NCBI GenBank assembly: GCA_030847615.1
Contig: JAUMIR010000005.1
Coordinates: forward strand, 243,326,645-243,390,644
DNA from: Gambelia wislizenii
Taxonomy: Eukaryota; Chordata; Lepidosauria; Squamata; Crotaphytidae
Length of the DNA stretch: 64,000 nt
Direction of reading: 5' to 3'
Position numbers and translations under genes: made by a program. Below, piece after piece: positions 11,068 through 22,460 of this stretch (within the stretch, counting starts at the first letter, position 1; the number at the start of each line of letters is the position of its first letter). The notes beneath the pieces were generated by a model. It had not been told where the DNA came from. It worked only from the letters and a program-made list of their open reading frames with translations, and made no database searches.

Positions 11068-11255
11068 AGTGGCGGCTGGTGGCTTCTAAGTAAATAGGGT
11101 AGTGAATCCACTCTGGAGTTTAACCCAAACTTGAGATGAGTTATCTCAGGTGCTGAAACTATTTTGGGGATAGCAATCAGCATCTTGGATAGTTCTTCCG
11201 CAGGTTCGGCTAAAACCTAGAATTCCACTGTCCCACTGACATGGAATCCACCAGC
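11068..11255. repeat. Palindromic MITE, complete copy
   Basis: The left arm (cagtggcggctggtggcttc...gaatccactctgg) and the right arm (ccactgacatggaatccacc) are inverted copies of each other around a central 'ctgaaactattttggg'. The CAGTGGCGG-type end resembles hAT ends. It is the reference copy for fragments at 6001, 7505, 14870, 24965 and the broken copy at 28827-37068. It encodes nothing. Confidence 0.65.
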
Positions 11256-13493
11256 ATCTACTTCTTCCCAGTTGTCTTCTGTGTTGCATTTCTGTGCGAA
11301 AGAGGGTCTCTCATGGGTGCCAAAGGAGGGACTAGGAGAAGAAGGGACTGAGCTAGGGAATTACTAGTCAAAAATCTAAAAATGTCTGCAGTGTTCTAGA
11401 AGGCTTTTCCCACTGTCTCCCATTGTGTATGCGGGTATGAGCATCTTGTTGAAAGCATTCTTTTGTCTTTTTTTTTTTTTAATAGACAGCACCTGTTTGA
11501 GCAAATGTCAGTGTGAAACTGCCAACATACACCATAAAAGAAGTTGGTGGAATATACATAAATCATCCTTCAGAACAAGCTAACAAAATTATAGGTGTGT
11601 GAGAGATTTTTTTTTTTAAAGGACAGCTCCTTTCCTTATTTGCATTTCAGGTGAAGTGATAGAAAACTGTAATTTATTTATTTTTTTGCTAAAGAATTTG
11701 GAAGAAAGATCTATTTACTGTGAAATCTAAAGGTCTCTGGGAGAGCCCCCTCCTCAGTCTAAGGGGATTATCAGACACATTTAAAGTGGTGTTACAGGAA
11801 TGCCAGGAAATTGCAAAAGGGCTCCCTTACCAGATGACATCGTCCCCCAACATTATGCACCCGTTCTGCAAGCGCTGCTTTTTATTGATGGGAGAAGCCA
11901 TCAATAGAGGGCCCCCCCATTCCGTTTCTGTCATGGATTTCCATGCATGAGACAAGGTGCCCTTTTTTGCTGGCGAGATCCCAGCGTCAATGGGAGGTCC
12001 CTGCCAGAACACTTCCGGGTGAGATCGGAACGTCCAGGTAAGTGACACACTTTTTATTGCCCTCCCCAGATTACTTTAACATTTTAAAGTGTGTTTATGT
12101 GCTTGCTGACACTTTTTTCTCTTCTTTTTATTTTTATTGTTGAATTTTCCATGCTCATGTCCCACAGGATTTCGATCCAGGAAGTGAAGGGAGTTCCATT
12201 AGAGCTCCTTTCACTCCTGGGCCAGAACAATGTTAGAGAAGGTAAGTGCGGTGGGGAGGGTACTCAGGGATGGGACAGGGGCAGGAGTGGAGATTGTGGA
12301 ACAGGAACACTTTTTTCATTCCTGTCTGATATTCCTGCACAACACGAACTTGTGGATTCAAATTGCAAGAAAAACACCCCCAGCAAAATGTGGGTGAGCT
12401 TTGTGCACAATATCTATACATGGGATGCAGTGTGGAGTGGCTTCACTCACTTTAGCTTTGGCCCCACCTGTGGTTCTACTTACCACTAGCATGTAGTGGA
12501 GGGAAACGTGGCCCTAAGGTTGCAAAATGTTCCCTGTGGTTGAGTTATATGTGTGAGTGCGGTGGGACAAAGCCTCTGCTATGAAGACAGCAGAACAAGG
12601 CAAGAGCCAGGCTGAGGGTTTGTGTCCTTCGATCATAGAGAAACAGCTCATACATGGCCTAAAAGGCAAAAAATACTATATTAAAATTGCTAGATGGGCT
12701 TTGGAAGCATGAGCTGAGCTGAGCTGCCTGCAGATTTGATTTGATTTGTTGCAAGGAAGCACAGCACATTTGGCAGAGCAAGAGGGAGGGCATGCCTTTT
12801 TTTAATGCAGAACCTGGTGTCACCCAGAACTATTCATCTCCCTCTTTTCTTAAAAAAAATAAAAAATAAAAAAAAATCATATAAATTATGTGGGAGGGGG
12901 AGTTTCCCAAATGCCATAGAAGGCGCTGTTTAGCTTCATATTTATGAACTCCTACTCTTGAGAACTTGGTATGAATCTAGAAATGTGACATCTCAATTTT
13001 ATCCTGCCCATCAAAATGATGAGTGTGGGATGATTACTAGGTACTGACCTGGCTGCTTTAATGCTCTGTTTATCCAGGGAGCAACTTGGCATTATTTCCT
13101 TTCTGCAGCACAGCCTGTTCTCAATCAGTGAGGCTTGGTGATGATATTCAGTTAATGCAAGTTAACAAAACCTGCTAATGGAATTTTGAGCAAATAATAC
13201 CAACCCATTCCCAGGGATTATCCAGGCCTGGTCCATGAATGAAATGTTGAGAGTCATTGCAAAATAGTAAGGGCAACAAAAAATTGCATGCATTTTGTGC
13301 TCAGATGAAAAATTAAGGAGAGGAATTTTTGCCAAGAGTTCTTTCCCCTCAACAATGGAATCAGAAAAGAATTTTCTTTCACATCTATCCCCCTCAAAAC
13401 ATATACGGTATATACTTTCCCTGGTACATCAAGGATTGTTTACTGGAGCAAGAATACTATGGGATTTAGAACTAAATAGCTGCAGAAACATCG
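11256..13493. other. No gene recognised; homopolymer tracts
   Basis: T-tracts at about 11467-11481 and 11607-11617 and an A-rich tract at 12850-12877. A 132-codon frame (12091-12489) has no known domain. GC content rises at 11800-12300 and the text looks like an unclassified repeat, but I cannot place its ends. Confidence 0.35.
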
Positions 13494-13501
13494 TCCTAAG
13501 G

Positions 13502-13879
13502 CAGTGGCTCTTAACATTTTCTTTACAAGGGACCCCCTTTAAATATCTTTTCTTGCCACGGACCCCCAAGACTTAATTCAAGATTTAAAAACCTAACACA
13601 ACAACTACATCTGATGATGATGATGATGATAAAAAAATACAGTTACACTATTCACTAACTCTTCCCTCAGAAGCACTAGAAGGGAGGGAAGACTTTTCTC
13701 CTGGTTCCTCCTGCAAATTTGTGGCTGGAGCGGGTTGAACAGCAATGTGTAGGCCCAGCCAGCCAGCTTTTGCCTTGGCCTCTGTCAAACGGTCTGAGTA
13801 GTTTTCAAGCATTCATGGACCGCCTGTGAGGACACTGAGGACCCCTGGGGGTCTGTGGATAACAGGTTAAGAATCACTG
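13502..13879 (+). mobile_element. hAT-type MITE with perfect 8-bp TSD
   Basis: Ends are cagtggctcttaac and the inverted gttaagaatcactg. The target duplication tcctaagg is perfect at 13494-13501 and 13880-13887. CAGTGG-type TIRs with an 8-bp TSD define hAT elements. Internal text includes a (GAT)n run (13611-13630) and a segment shared in inverted orientation with 19015-19357. No transposase frame exists, so it moved in trans. Confidence 0.85.
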
Positions 13880-14129
13880 TCCTAAGGAATTATTTTTGCA
13901 CCTGACCAGCATATGAATTTTGTCTTCCATAGAGACCATTCCATTCCAACTTTCTCAGCCTGGTGCCCTCAAGATGGGCAGGACCATAATAATAAGGGAG
14001 ATGATGTGAATTGTAGTCCTAACACACCCAGCGGGTCTGTAGTTGTGGAAAGCTGATCTGCTCCAATGGATGGTAGTTCTCCAGGGTCTCAGGCAGAAGT
14101 GTTTCTACACCTGTGGCATAAGAATATTG

Positions 14130-14285
14130 TATATCTTAAAGTAGAGGTAGCAGAGGAGAACTGGAGGCCCTTCAGAGGTTGTTGGACTGCAATCCCCAGC
14201 ATTCCTCACCATTGGTTTTACTGTCTAGGACTATGGCAAGTTGCAGTCCAAGAACATCTAGAGGGCAGTGATTCCCATCCCTGTG
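14130..14285. repeat. Palindromic MITE copy
   Basis: Arms ggaggcccttcagaggttgt / tggactgcaatccccagcat and the inverted aagttgcagtccaagaacat / ctagagggcagtgattccc flank 'caccattggttttactgtc'. It is the same foldback family as 5255-5345 and non-coding. Confidence 0.6.
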
Positions 14286-14479
14286 GTAGAGTGTGGCTGG
14301 AGAATGTGTTGTTGTTAAACTGCAATTCGCATCAGCGATAGTTAACAGATAGCGATGAAGGACAAAAAGAACTGCAGGTCACACATCCTCCATCCCTCTG
14401 GCAGAGTGAACTGCACAACATCCAGCTACAGGTAGGAGAAGCCATTTTGCTCAAAGAAAATTGAGAAGGGATCTAGCAT

Positions 14480-14565
14480 CACCTTTTAAACTCACTCATA
14501 TTTCAATGTAAGCTTTTGTGAACTCCGCTCCACTTCATCAGATGCATGGAGATGCTAGGCTTTCC
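14480..14565 (+). repeat. Interspersed repeat fragment (cttcatcagatgcatg type)
   Basis: The text tgtaagcttttgtgaactcc...ccacttcatcagatgcatgg matches a common reptile repeat whose other copy is at 22320-22460. Its class is uncertain. Confidence 0.4.
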
Positions 14566-14869
14566 CCACTCATTTCCTTCTTATGCTGAAACAGACTATT
14601 AGCTTTCTAACATTTTCAAAAAGGGTGGCTTCAGCCCAGTTGTTCCCCTGTTATATTAAATTTCTGTTATCACAAGTTTTATTTTAATATGAGGTCTGCT
14701 TGAATATATTCCTTACTTGTAGCCCGAAATAACCCATTCTTCTGCCTCATTTTACTACCCATATGATCCTGTTCTTAGCTTTGCTACCCAAGATCTGTTT
14801 GACGGGAGCTGTGGTTGTTGAATTTATAGGAACATAGATGTAGCTTTGCATCAGAACTGCTAACCAATG

Positions 14870-15085
14870 GCAGGCGATAGCTTCTATGTCAGGTGGTGGG
14901 CAATCTGCTCCAGATTTCAGTCTGAATTTTAAAGGCACTGAATTTTAAAGGCCTGTCCAAGGCACTGAACCGAAATGGAGGTGGGTGGGTGGGTTATGGT
15001 CCAGCAACTTGGATAGCTCCTTCAAAGGTCATACTAAATCCTAAAGCAGATGCATACATTCACTAACATGGATGCTGTCAGCTCC
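14870..15085. repeat. Palindromic MITE, diverged complete copy
   Basis: The left arm (tcttctatgtcaggtg-like, cagtctgaattttaaagg) and right arm (aaaggtcatactaaatccta, aacatggatgctgtcagc) match the 11068 family. An internal duplication of 'cactgaattttaaagg' sits at 14925-14951, followed by (GGTG)n. Confidence 0.55.
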
Positions 15086-17084
15086 CATTCCTGTTAAGCC
15101 AGAAAGCAAGGAGAAGTGCAGCAGAGCCTAGAAAAGGAAGGACCACAGGATGAGAGGAATAAGAAATTTTATTTGGTTGGGATATTTTTTTTTTTTTGCC
15201 TTTGCAAAATGGGGCAAATTTATTCATAAATTCAACAGAAAGAACTTGAGATCATTTGTATTTAAAGTTCAAATGCAAAATTGACATTCACCAATCTAGG
15301 GAGATGGCTTTGAATGCTTAGCTCTTAAAAGTCTAACTTTTAATTCCTGTGATTTCAGCCATGTTTGTGGTAGTTAGGGTCGCTACCTCTTTTCTTCTGA
15401 CAGGCTCCTCATCTTTAGTGCCTTCATGGCAAGCAGGTATTACATGATTCTCCCCATCTCTAGAATCTGACTGGTACAGAAGGTTGAAATTTTTAAAAAT
15501 AATTTTTCCTAAATTTACACATTTCTTCACACATTTTGTGAAAACAATGTGAGGGGTTTGTGTCTGTGTGCGCGCGCGTGTGTGTGTGTTTTAAAATGGA
15601 ATGTGAGAGAAAGTGAAACTGGCATATACATCCTGTATGGGAAAAATTATCTCTGTAAGATTCACCAGTGGAGTCTGTTAATAGATTAAACATGGCAATT
15701 TTTTAAAGATAAACACAGTATGAAGAAGAGTCTGGCATGTATGTTCAGAATGTTCTGACTACTGGGCAGTTAAGTCAAAGTTTATATACAATTTTGTATA
15801 AAGTAGCAAAAACTGAGTAACACGAGGCTATGACAGCCATACAAAGTCACCAATAATTATCTAGCACTCTTTGTAAACGATGCATGTCACACTTGTTGTA
15901 TCTCACACACTGGCATTCTAGCTAGTATCTTGTAAGCAGAACATGTTGAGAAATTTCAAGACTTGGTTCAGAATGCTTTGTACATATTTGATTTAGCTTG
16001 AAATTTCTAAAAGCTTATAACATTTTCTATGTCTCAGCAGATTTTTGCTTCAGCTTATTTAGGCCTTATGGTCACTTTTTGACCTTTTGTCCTTAGTCCT
16101 CTCCTACATAGACATGGCTTTCCTAGTCCCTAGGCATGTCACCATCCCCTTTGGCCCTCTGCCATTTGTGGTAGCTATACCCGAGGCAGGCCATCCATGG
16201 GTTAAATAAACAGTGCTGCAGATGGAAGCATACATTGCAAAGATAGATCATCCTTTCTTTTGTTTGTCATATTCTTAGATTAATTGGCTACAGAATCTAT
16301 TCACCAGAACCAAGTCAGGCATAACCAAGCAAAAGGAGGAGTGAGGGATTAGGAAGCCTTGAGCTTTTTTGAAGGAACAAACATGATAAGCACCCTGTTT
16401 CTCTTGCTGGGCCTTGGAGCCAAGAGGACCAAACAGGCAAAAGCCTCCAGAGCTTGGCTTTGTGTCTAAACAGGTGCAAACAAGAGATGGGAGAGAAGCC
16501 TTTGTTCTAATTTCACTCATGTGGAGCTGATTACCCAATTACTGTGTGAGGATCCCTCTCCCCTTTGTAATCAACAATGCAGGAGGAAACTCGTTCCAGT
16601 GCTGTGAAATGGCTGACGGCATTTCCACGTACTTCCATTGCCCTTGTAGCCTGCTTTTCATTGACAGAAATCAGGATGGCATACATGAACTGATCCTCAC
16701 AAGCAATATGTAGGTTAGGTGGTAGTTGGCCAATCTGGGATTTCAATCCAGATCTTCCCAGTTCATGTTTAGCACTCTCAAGCACTGATGGGAAATGTGC
16801 AACCATCCGTCCACTAATGGTCCTTATAAAAATCTCCCTACTTTTCCTCTCACGCACTTGGTGGCTGCTGCTACTGCTGCTCCTACAGTAGTGGTACTTA
16901 GAACTTGGAAATTTTACCTTTTTTTGTACTACTACTCCCAGCTCTATGATTCTGTGGTTCTATGAATCCTCTAGCCAGCATGACCCTTCCCCCATTTCTG
17001 CAACTTCTTCATTTGTTAACAGAGAATACAAAATTGTTCACCAACTTTGAAAGCATTTCTTCCCTTTTAATCTTCTTTAAGAGG
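15086..17084. other. No gene recognised; GT microsatellite
   Basis: Contains a T-tract at 15186-15198 and a (GT/GC)n microsatellite at about 15562-15590. ORFs of 87 and 108 codons (16275-16538, 16531-16857, minus) have no recognised domain. A lone CR1-tail-like ctctatgattctgtggttctatgaat lies at 16940-16965. Confidence 0.4.
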
Positions 17085-17175
17085 GCTGGCAAATGATGGC
17101 TGTTCAGATGTTTTTGGACTGCTATCACTATCCTTGACCACTGGCCATGCTGCCTGGGGTCTAGAGCATCACAGG
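17085..17175. repeat. Palindromic MITE, diverged
   Basis: The text 'ggctggcaaatgatggctgt...tttttggactgctatcac...ccactggccatgctgcctgg' matches the 14130-14285 family. The left arm is better preserved than the right. Confidence 0.4.
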
Positions 17176-17924
17176 TTCCCCACTCTTGTTCTGTCAAACG
17201 AGGCTGAATCATTGTTGAGTTCATTGTTCTGAAAGATTAATGAGCTTTGTTCCTTCTGTCCTCCCCATTAGACTCTTCAAGGTCTACAAGTTGCCTATAG
17301 AACTCCAAGAAATGGAATAATAAAGTGAACACCAGTGCAAGAACTGGTTAAGATAAATGAGTTTTTGCAGAATGATTTATGTTGATGAATTCTTCATGTT
17401 AAGGATCCAGTGATCATTCTAGGGCTAGCAATATTATTAGCAGTTTTGTTCATGAAAAGTTGTTAAATAGAAGGTTGACAGTACTTGGTTTTCTCGTTCA
17501 GAAGTCCAGATGAATTAAAACTGGAACCACAGCAGGATGCTTACAGTTTACAGACACCCAAACAATGTGATTGACCACTCTTCAGTTATCAGATTTGCTG
17601 AAGCTCCAGATAGGTACCTTGCCAAGAATGACAAAACTACATGTGAAGTTTCTTTCTTATTTGTGGTGTTTTAGGACTTTTTCATGCCAGCCTGCTGTCT
17701 CGCCACAATCACGTTAGTTTAAGGAAATGGAAACATACTGGTTTGGGAACATTCATCAGCACAATTCTCTTAAATAGTGCTATGGCACTGCTTTGGCGAT
17801 CTGTGTTCTCAGGGCTGGCTTAAGGAATTTTGGGGCCCCCTGCAATGCTTTATTTTTGGGGCCCCATATGTTTATCTTAGGTCAATGTAACCTAACCTAT
17901 TCACAGTACAGGATGTTCAGATTA

Positions 17925-18153
17925 CAGTAGGTCCCCCATATCCACGGATTCATTATTCATGGGACACAAAACAGCACACCTACCATAGAGTCTTCCTAGA
18001 AAATGTGTCCTCCCTAGCCATTTTCTAGGCCCTCCTATGGTATTTTAAACCAGAAGTCCCATTATTTTCAATGGTGTTTACTATTATCCATGGTTTTCAG
18101 AATCCATGCCTGCACAGAACCAATCCCCAGTGGATAAGGGGGGGGGGCTACTG
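17925..18153 (+). mobile_element. Tc1/mariner-type MITE, family B
   Basis: TIRs begin cagtaggtcccccatatcc and end as the inverted ...ggggctactg, flanked by TA on both sides (17923-17924, 18154-18155). The internal landmarks 'accatagagtcttcctagaaaatg' and 'cattattttcaatgg' recur at 56238-56490. No transposase is present. Confidence 0.7.
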
Positions 18154-18261
18154 TATTACATAATTTTCCACCAATAATTTAGTTTAAAAACTATATTATA
18201 GGCACTAACATAATATTTTTTGTTAATTAGCAATTAACGTAATGGTGTAGATTTCCTCAAA

Positions 18262-18290
18262 AAAAAAAAAAGAAAGAAAGAAAGAAAGAG
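18262..18290 (+). repeat. A-rich and (AAAG)n tract
   Basis: A run of A followed by repeated AAAG marks the junction into the adjacent CR1 copy. Confidence 0.8.
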
Positions 18291-18899
18291 TGGACTACAA
18301 GCTAAACATGAGTTAGCAGTGTGATGCAGCAGCAGAAAATGCCAATGCAATTCTAGGCTGCATTAATAGGAGTATAGTGTCTAGATCAAGGGAAGTAATA
18401 GTACCACTCCATTCTGCTTTGGTCAGACCTCACCTGGAATACTGTTTCCAGTTCTGGGCACAACAATTCAAGAAAGATACTGAGAAAGATGGTGGGAGGC
18501 CTGGAAGCCATTACGCCCTATGAGGAGTGGCTTAGGGAGCTGGGTATGTTTATTCTGGGGAAGAGAAGCTTGAGAGGTGATATATTTAAATATTCGAAGG
18601 GATGTCATCCTGAGGATGGAGCAAGCTTGTTTTCTGCTGTTCCAGACACTAGGACACGTAGCAATGGGTTCAAACTACAAGAAAAGAGATTCCACCTAAA
18701 CATTAGGAAGAACTTCCTGACAGTAAGAGGTAGCATGCACTGCCTGGGAGTGTGGTGAAGTCTCCTTCTTTGGAAGTTTTTAAGCAGAGGCTGGATGGCC
18801 ATCTGTCGTGAGGGCTTTGATTGCATGTTCCTGCAGGGCAGAAGTCAATTGGATTGGATGGCTGTTGGGGTCCCTTCCAGCCCTATGATTCTATGATTC
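18287..18899 (+). mobile_element. CR1 LINE 3' end
   Basis: Plus-strand 5'-truncated CR1. It contains the block encoding the 'P-LEYC-QFWA' region (18430-18475), the C-terminal domain (a frame at 18489-18758 includes KLQEKRFHLNIRKNFLTVR), the 3' UTR 'gaggctggatggccatctgtc' and the tail tatgattctatgattct. It is inactive. Confidence 0.9.
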
Positions 18900-19014
18900 T
18901 AGGCTGCATTCAGAGCTTGGGAAAGTTACTTTTGGATTACACCTCCTAGAATCCCCCTGCCAGCACCCTTCTCAAGGTCTGGTTGCATTGTTCCTTTTCC
19001 AGCATTCTCTAGCC

Positions 19015-19357
19015 CAGTGGTTTTTAACTTAGGGTCTGTGATGATCTTACAGGGGGTCTACAAAGGCTTGAAGACCGCTTGGCCCACCTCCTCCCTGTAG
19101 TGGAGCAGCCATGTGACAGGAACAAAGGCAAAGGCTGGCTGCCTGTCTTGGCCTGTACATTGCCATTCAGTCCACTCCAGCCACAAACATGCAGGAAGAA
19201 GCAAGAGTGCCTCTGAGGGAAAGTTTAATGGATGGTGTAATTGTATTGTTCTTATTGTTAGCTATTATTATTAGGGTTTTAAATCTTGAGTTAAGTCTTG
19301 GGGCAACGAAAGATATTTAAAGGGGTTCCCTGGTAACGAAAAAGGTAAGAACCACTG
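19015..19357 (-). mobile_element. hAT-type MITE, related to 13502-13879
   Basis: Ends are cagtggtttttaac and gtaagaaccactg (inverted). Flanks ctctagcc and cttagccc are similar but not identical. The internal segment with 'ttaatggatggtgtaattgt' and 'cttgagttaagtcttggggc' is the reverse complement of the body at 13560-13700, so the copy is in opposite orientation. Confidence 0.65.
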
Positions 19358-19484
19358 CTTAGCCCAATGGCTCTTGCATAACACTAATGGGATACTGGTG
19401 TTTTAGTGACAACAATAAAACCATTGTTCCCAGTAATATTACTCCAAATTTTTATTTATATTCTTTATATTCTTCTGTTAAAAG

Positions 19485-19722
19485 AGCCAGTGTATTGTAG
19501 AAGTTTTAGCATTGCACTATGACTGTGGAGACCAGAGTTTGAATCCTACTCAGCCATGAATGCCCACTGGGTGACCTTGGGCAAGTCACACTCTCTCAGC
19601 CTCAAAGGAAGTCAAAGGCAGACCCCCTTTGAACAAACCTTGCCTAGAAAACCCCATGGTAGGTTCGCCTTAGTCAGAAATGACTTGAAGGCACATAGGC
19701 AAACACACAAATTCCTTTTGCA
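19485..19722 (+). mobile_element. tRNA-derived SINE (Sauria-like tail)
   Basis: A tRNA-like head (agccagtgtattgtagaagttttagcattg as a decayed A box region; gagtttgaatcctactc as the B box) is followed by 'cactgggtgaccttgggcaa' and the tail cttgcctagaaaaccccatg ... gacttgaaggcacataggc. Pol III A and B boxes drive SINE transcription. The tail matches that of the 5S-derived SINE at 24735-24960, so both probably use the same LINE enzyme. Confidence 0.85.
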
Positions 19723-19729
19723 GATTGAA

Positions 19730-19855
19730 CTCAGTTGGCAGCAAGGGGAGGAAGCTGAAGACCAAGGAGGAAAGGGAGGGAGGGGAGAGAAACCAGGACG
19801 TGTTAAGAGCAGCAGGAAAGACGGAGTGGAGGGGATCTATGTGGAAGTAAGGAAG

Positions 19856-19886
<31 letters not shown>

Positions 19887-20050
19887 GGAAGGAGAGAGAG
19901 AGAGAGAGACAAAAAGTCTGAAAGAAGGAAGGCAAAGAAGGAAGGAACGAAGGGAGAAACAGCGGGGATAAAAAGTGAGAAAGAAGGGAGGGAGAAAGAA
20001 AGAAAGAAAGAAGCCCTTTCTGAAGAGAGAGCAGGGGAGAAAGAGACGGA
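19730..20050 (+). repeat. Polypurine tract (GAAA/GGAA-rich)
   Basis: About 300 bp is overwhelmingly purine on the plus strand, with (GAAA)n at 19857-19884, (GA)n at 19893-19908 and more GAAA units at 19996-20013. Long open frames on both strands here are a low-complexity artefact. Such tracts can form triplex (H-DNA) structures. Confidence 0.8.
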
Positions 20051-20335
20051 AAGAGATGCCTCCCACACACACACACTTACCCCTCTCCGACACATTCCTG
20101 GTTGGCTTGCCTTTTGACGATCCTGGGAGGGGGGAACAAGGGAGCAGCAAACTCCCTCCAGAATCAGCCACACAAAGAAAGATCCGTCTTTCTAGTTTGG
20201 GAGACACTGGTTTTTTTAAAAAAAAGCCAGCAGGAGGTTTTTTCAGGAGGAGGGTTAGGATGGTTGGTGTGGGGCCCTCTCGTTGTACGAGGCCCCCCAC
20301 AGATGCTGATTTGGCAGTATGGTTAAGCCGGCCCT

Positions 20336-22315
20336 GGTTCCCACACTCTCTCTCTTCTGCATGGCTTCCATAATTTTGCCTTCCTACCCAGTGTGCCTTT
20401 TGGTTGTTATTATTTTTTAATTTTTATTTTTGTCTGCAATTGTGCAATTATGGCAATGTGATGAAAGAAAAGAATTGGAAAAGAAAAAAAGCACAGCTTG
20501 CTTGGGAATAGTGAGAGGGGGAGGGAGGGAGAGGGCGAGAGGAGGAGAATCATGCCCACTGATACTACATGAGTGCTGGCATATCGGAACTGCAGTGGAA
20601 GAGACCTATCGCACGGAAGGCAGTTATGGAAGAGCAGCAATATTGGGAACCATTGGCATGTTTTAACCATCAATTAAAAAGTGCACTCCACTAATGAATG
20701 GAAAACAAAGCAGCAGTCGGATGGACATGACATCATGTGATAAGGAACGGCCACAGACACTATTATACAGCTGCAGTCGCACTGTACCAGCCTCTTGTGA
20801 TAAAAGTCCTTAGTTACGTATATATTCACAGATGTTAATCTTGCTCTATGGCACGCCACTTCAAAATTAAAAGTTTTTTTTAAACACCCCCCATGACAAC
20901 ACGTTCTTTATTTTTTATGGAGCATAATTTCCAAGTAGGTATATATAGGATTCTAATCAATGCAATTGAAACAAAGATGCAATTCTGAACATTCAAACTT
21001 GAATAACGTCGTCAAAATCAATAGGACTTATAGAGAAAATAAGCTTTAGAAGAATGTTAGTATGAAATATACCAGTTTTTCTCTTTCAGAAATCTAAGGC
21101 CCTGCCTATACGAGGGTGACATAGCTGCGACTTGTCTTAATGGTGGTTTTGCCCCCAGGAGCCCCCATAAGCTTCACATTCAGGATGACAGCTGAGGAAG
21201 GGAGAAGAGGGTGAGAGAGCCCTCCTCCCTTCCTCTGTCCCCGTGGTGGCCGTGGCAACAGCAGTGGCAGGTGGGTGGGAATGACAGCCACTCTCCTCCC
21301 TTCCCCATCCCTGATAGCATGGGGAAAAATGGCAGCTGTGGGTGCTTGCCCTGTCAGCAAGCCCTGCGCCTACGCTTGTCTAGCCAATCACGGTCACGCT
21401 TCCAGTTCTCTTGGACAGCAATTCCTATTGAATCACTGTCCTAACAAGGGGAAATGCACACACCCCTTGCTGTTTTCCAAAAACTACAGGAAAAGCTGTG
21501 AAGTCTTTTCTTGCGTAGGATTTGCCGGTTTTGGCCCCCATCCTTCACAATAGGGCAAATCACACAGAATGCCATTAAGACAGGTAGGATTCCCCAGGCA
21601 TCCCATGAGGAGTTTTTTCACTGTTTAGACCACCCCTCACATTGTAGGGCAAAACTCACTTCAGAAATGCACTGCACCTTTTATTTCCTACTATCCCAGT
21701 GTTTTCCCTGCTGATGCCTTTGCTGTGTGGTGTCACGTATAAATAATATCACCCTAGAAAATCAGAAAGAAAAGGGACAAAATCTGGGGCCTTCTGGTCT
21801 TTTTAATCAGACTCGATGCACCCTATATTGGAAATGTATTCTAATATTTGAATGCCTTGAGCAATTAAGTGTTCTTTGTGTTTGCTTCTTTGACTAAGAG
21901 CAGAATCTGGATATGTCCTACGGGGAAAGAGATGCAGAATCATTCACCTCTCTGCTCCGCCTCTGTTCTTCTTGTTCTAGTATTTATGAGCAAGGGCCCT
22001 CCCTGTTCAGCATCTAGAGAGATTGTATATCTGGCTGCAATTTTCCAATGCAAATAGGTGGCAGAATTATTTTATGCCTGTCCATGTCCTTAACTTATGT
22101 CAATGAAGTGAATGTTTTCCTCCCTGGGAGTACAGATCTCAGTGTGCTACATCAAGGGATTCAAAGAATTTTCAGTGCAGTTGTTTTCAGCTGAATGTTA
22201 ACCACAGATGCATAGTTCCTACTGTGAGGGGAAAACAATAAAGCAATAAAGGTATTGCTCCTTTGTGAATTTTGTTCCATTTTGCTAAATGGCCAACAGA
22301 GCAATCCCTGAATAT
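20336..22315. other. No gene recognised
   Basis: A GC-richer stretch at 21110-21440 (short ORFs on both strands, no domain) looks like part of an unclassified repeat. Otherwise nothing is supportable. Confidence 0.35.
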
Positions 22316-22319
22316 AGGA

Positions 22320-22460
22320 GACACATTCAGGGGTAGCCGTGTTGGCCATTCAGCAAAACAAAATCAAAAATCCACAAAAAAGTGATACCTTTGTTAGCCA
22401 GCCCAATGCAAAATACATGATGCAAGCTTTTGAAGCTCTACTGGCTTCTTCATCAGGTAA
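22320..22460 (+). repeat. Interspersed repeat (gtagccgtgttgg ... cttcatcagg)
   Basis: Starts 'ggggtagccgtgttggcca', contains 'aagtgatacctttgttagcc' and ends 'gcttcttcatcagg'. This pattern is common in reptile genomes, and a partial relative is at 14480-14565. Class uncertain, non-coding. Confidence 0.5.

Larger units (their letters stand above)
17810..20335. mobile_element. Composite TIR-bounded DNA transposon with nested insertions
   Basis: Left end cagggctggcttaag (17810) and right end ttaagccggccctg (ending 20335) form terminal inverted repeats matching at 13 of 14 positions over cagggc-ggcttaa. Just inside, both ends carry ggggcc-rich text. The ends resemble hAT-type CAGGGC elements, but no 8-bp TSD is preserved. 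The interior holds a mariner-type MITE (17925-18153), a CR1 (18287-18899), a hAT-like MITE (19015-19357), a tRNA-derived SINE (19485-19722) and a purine-rich tract (19730-20050). No transposase is seen. Confidence 0.6.

Noticed and set aside
12091..12489. 132-codon ORF as a secreted protein (hydrophobic start)
   Set aside because: Only the first 20 residues are hydrophobic, the rest has no domain, and no gene context exists.
19556..20373. Overlapping ORFs of 120-167 codons
   Set aside because: They read through polypurine/polypyrimidine low-complexity DNA and give Lys/Arg/Glu- or Ser/Phe/Leu-rich nonsense.
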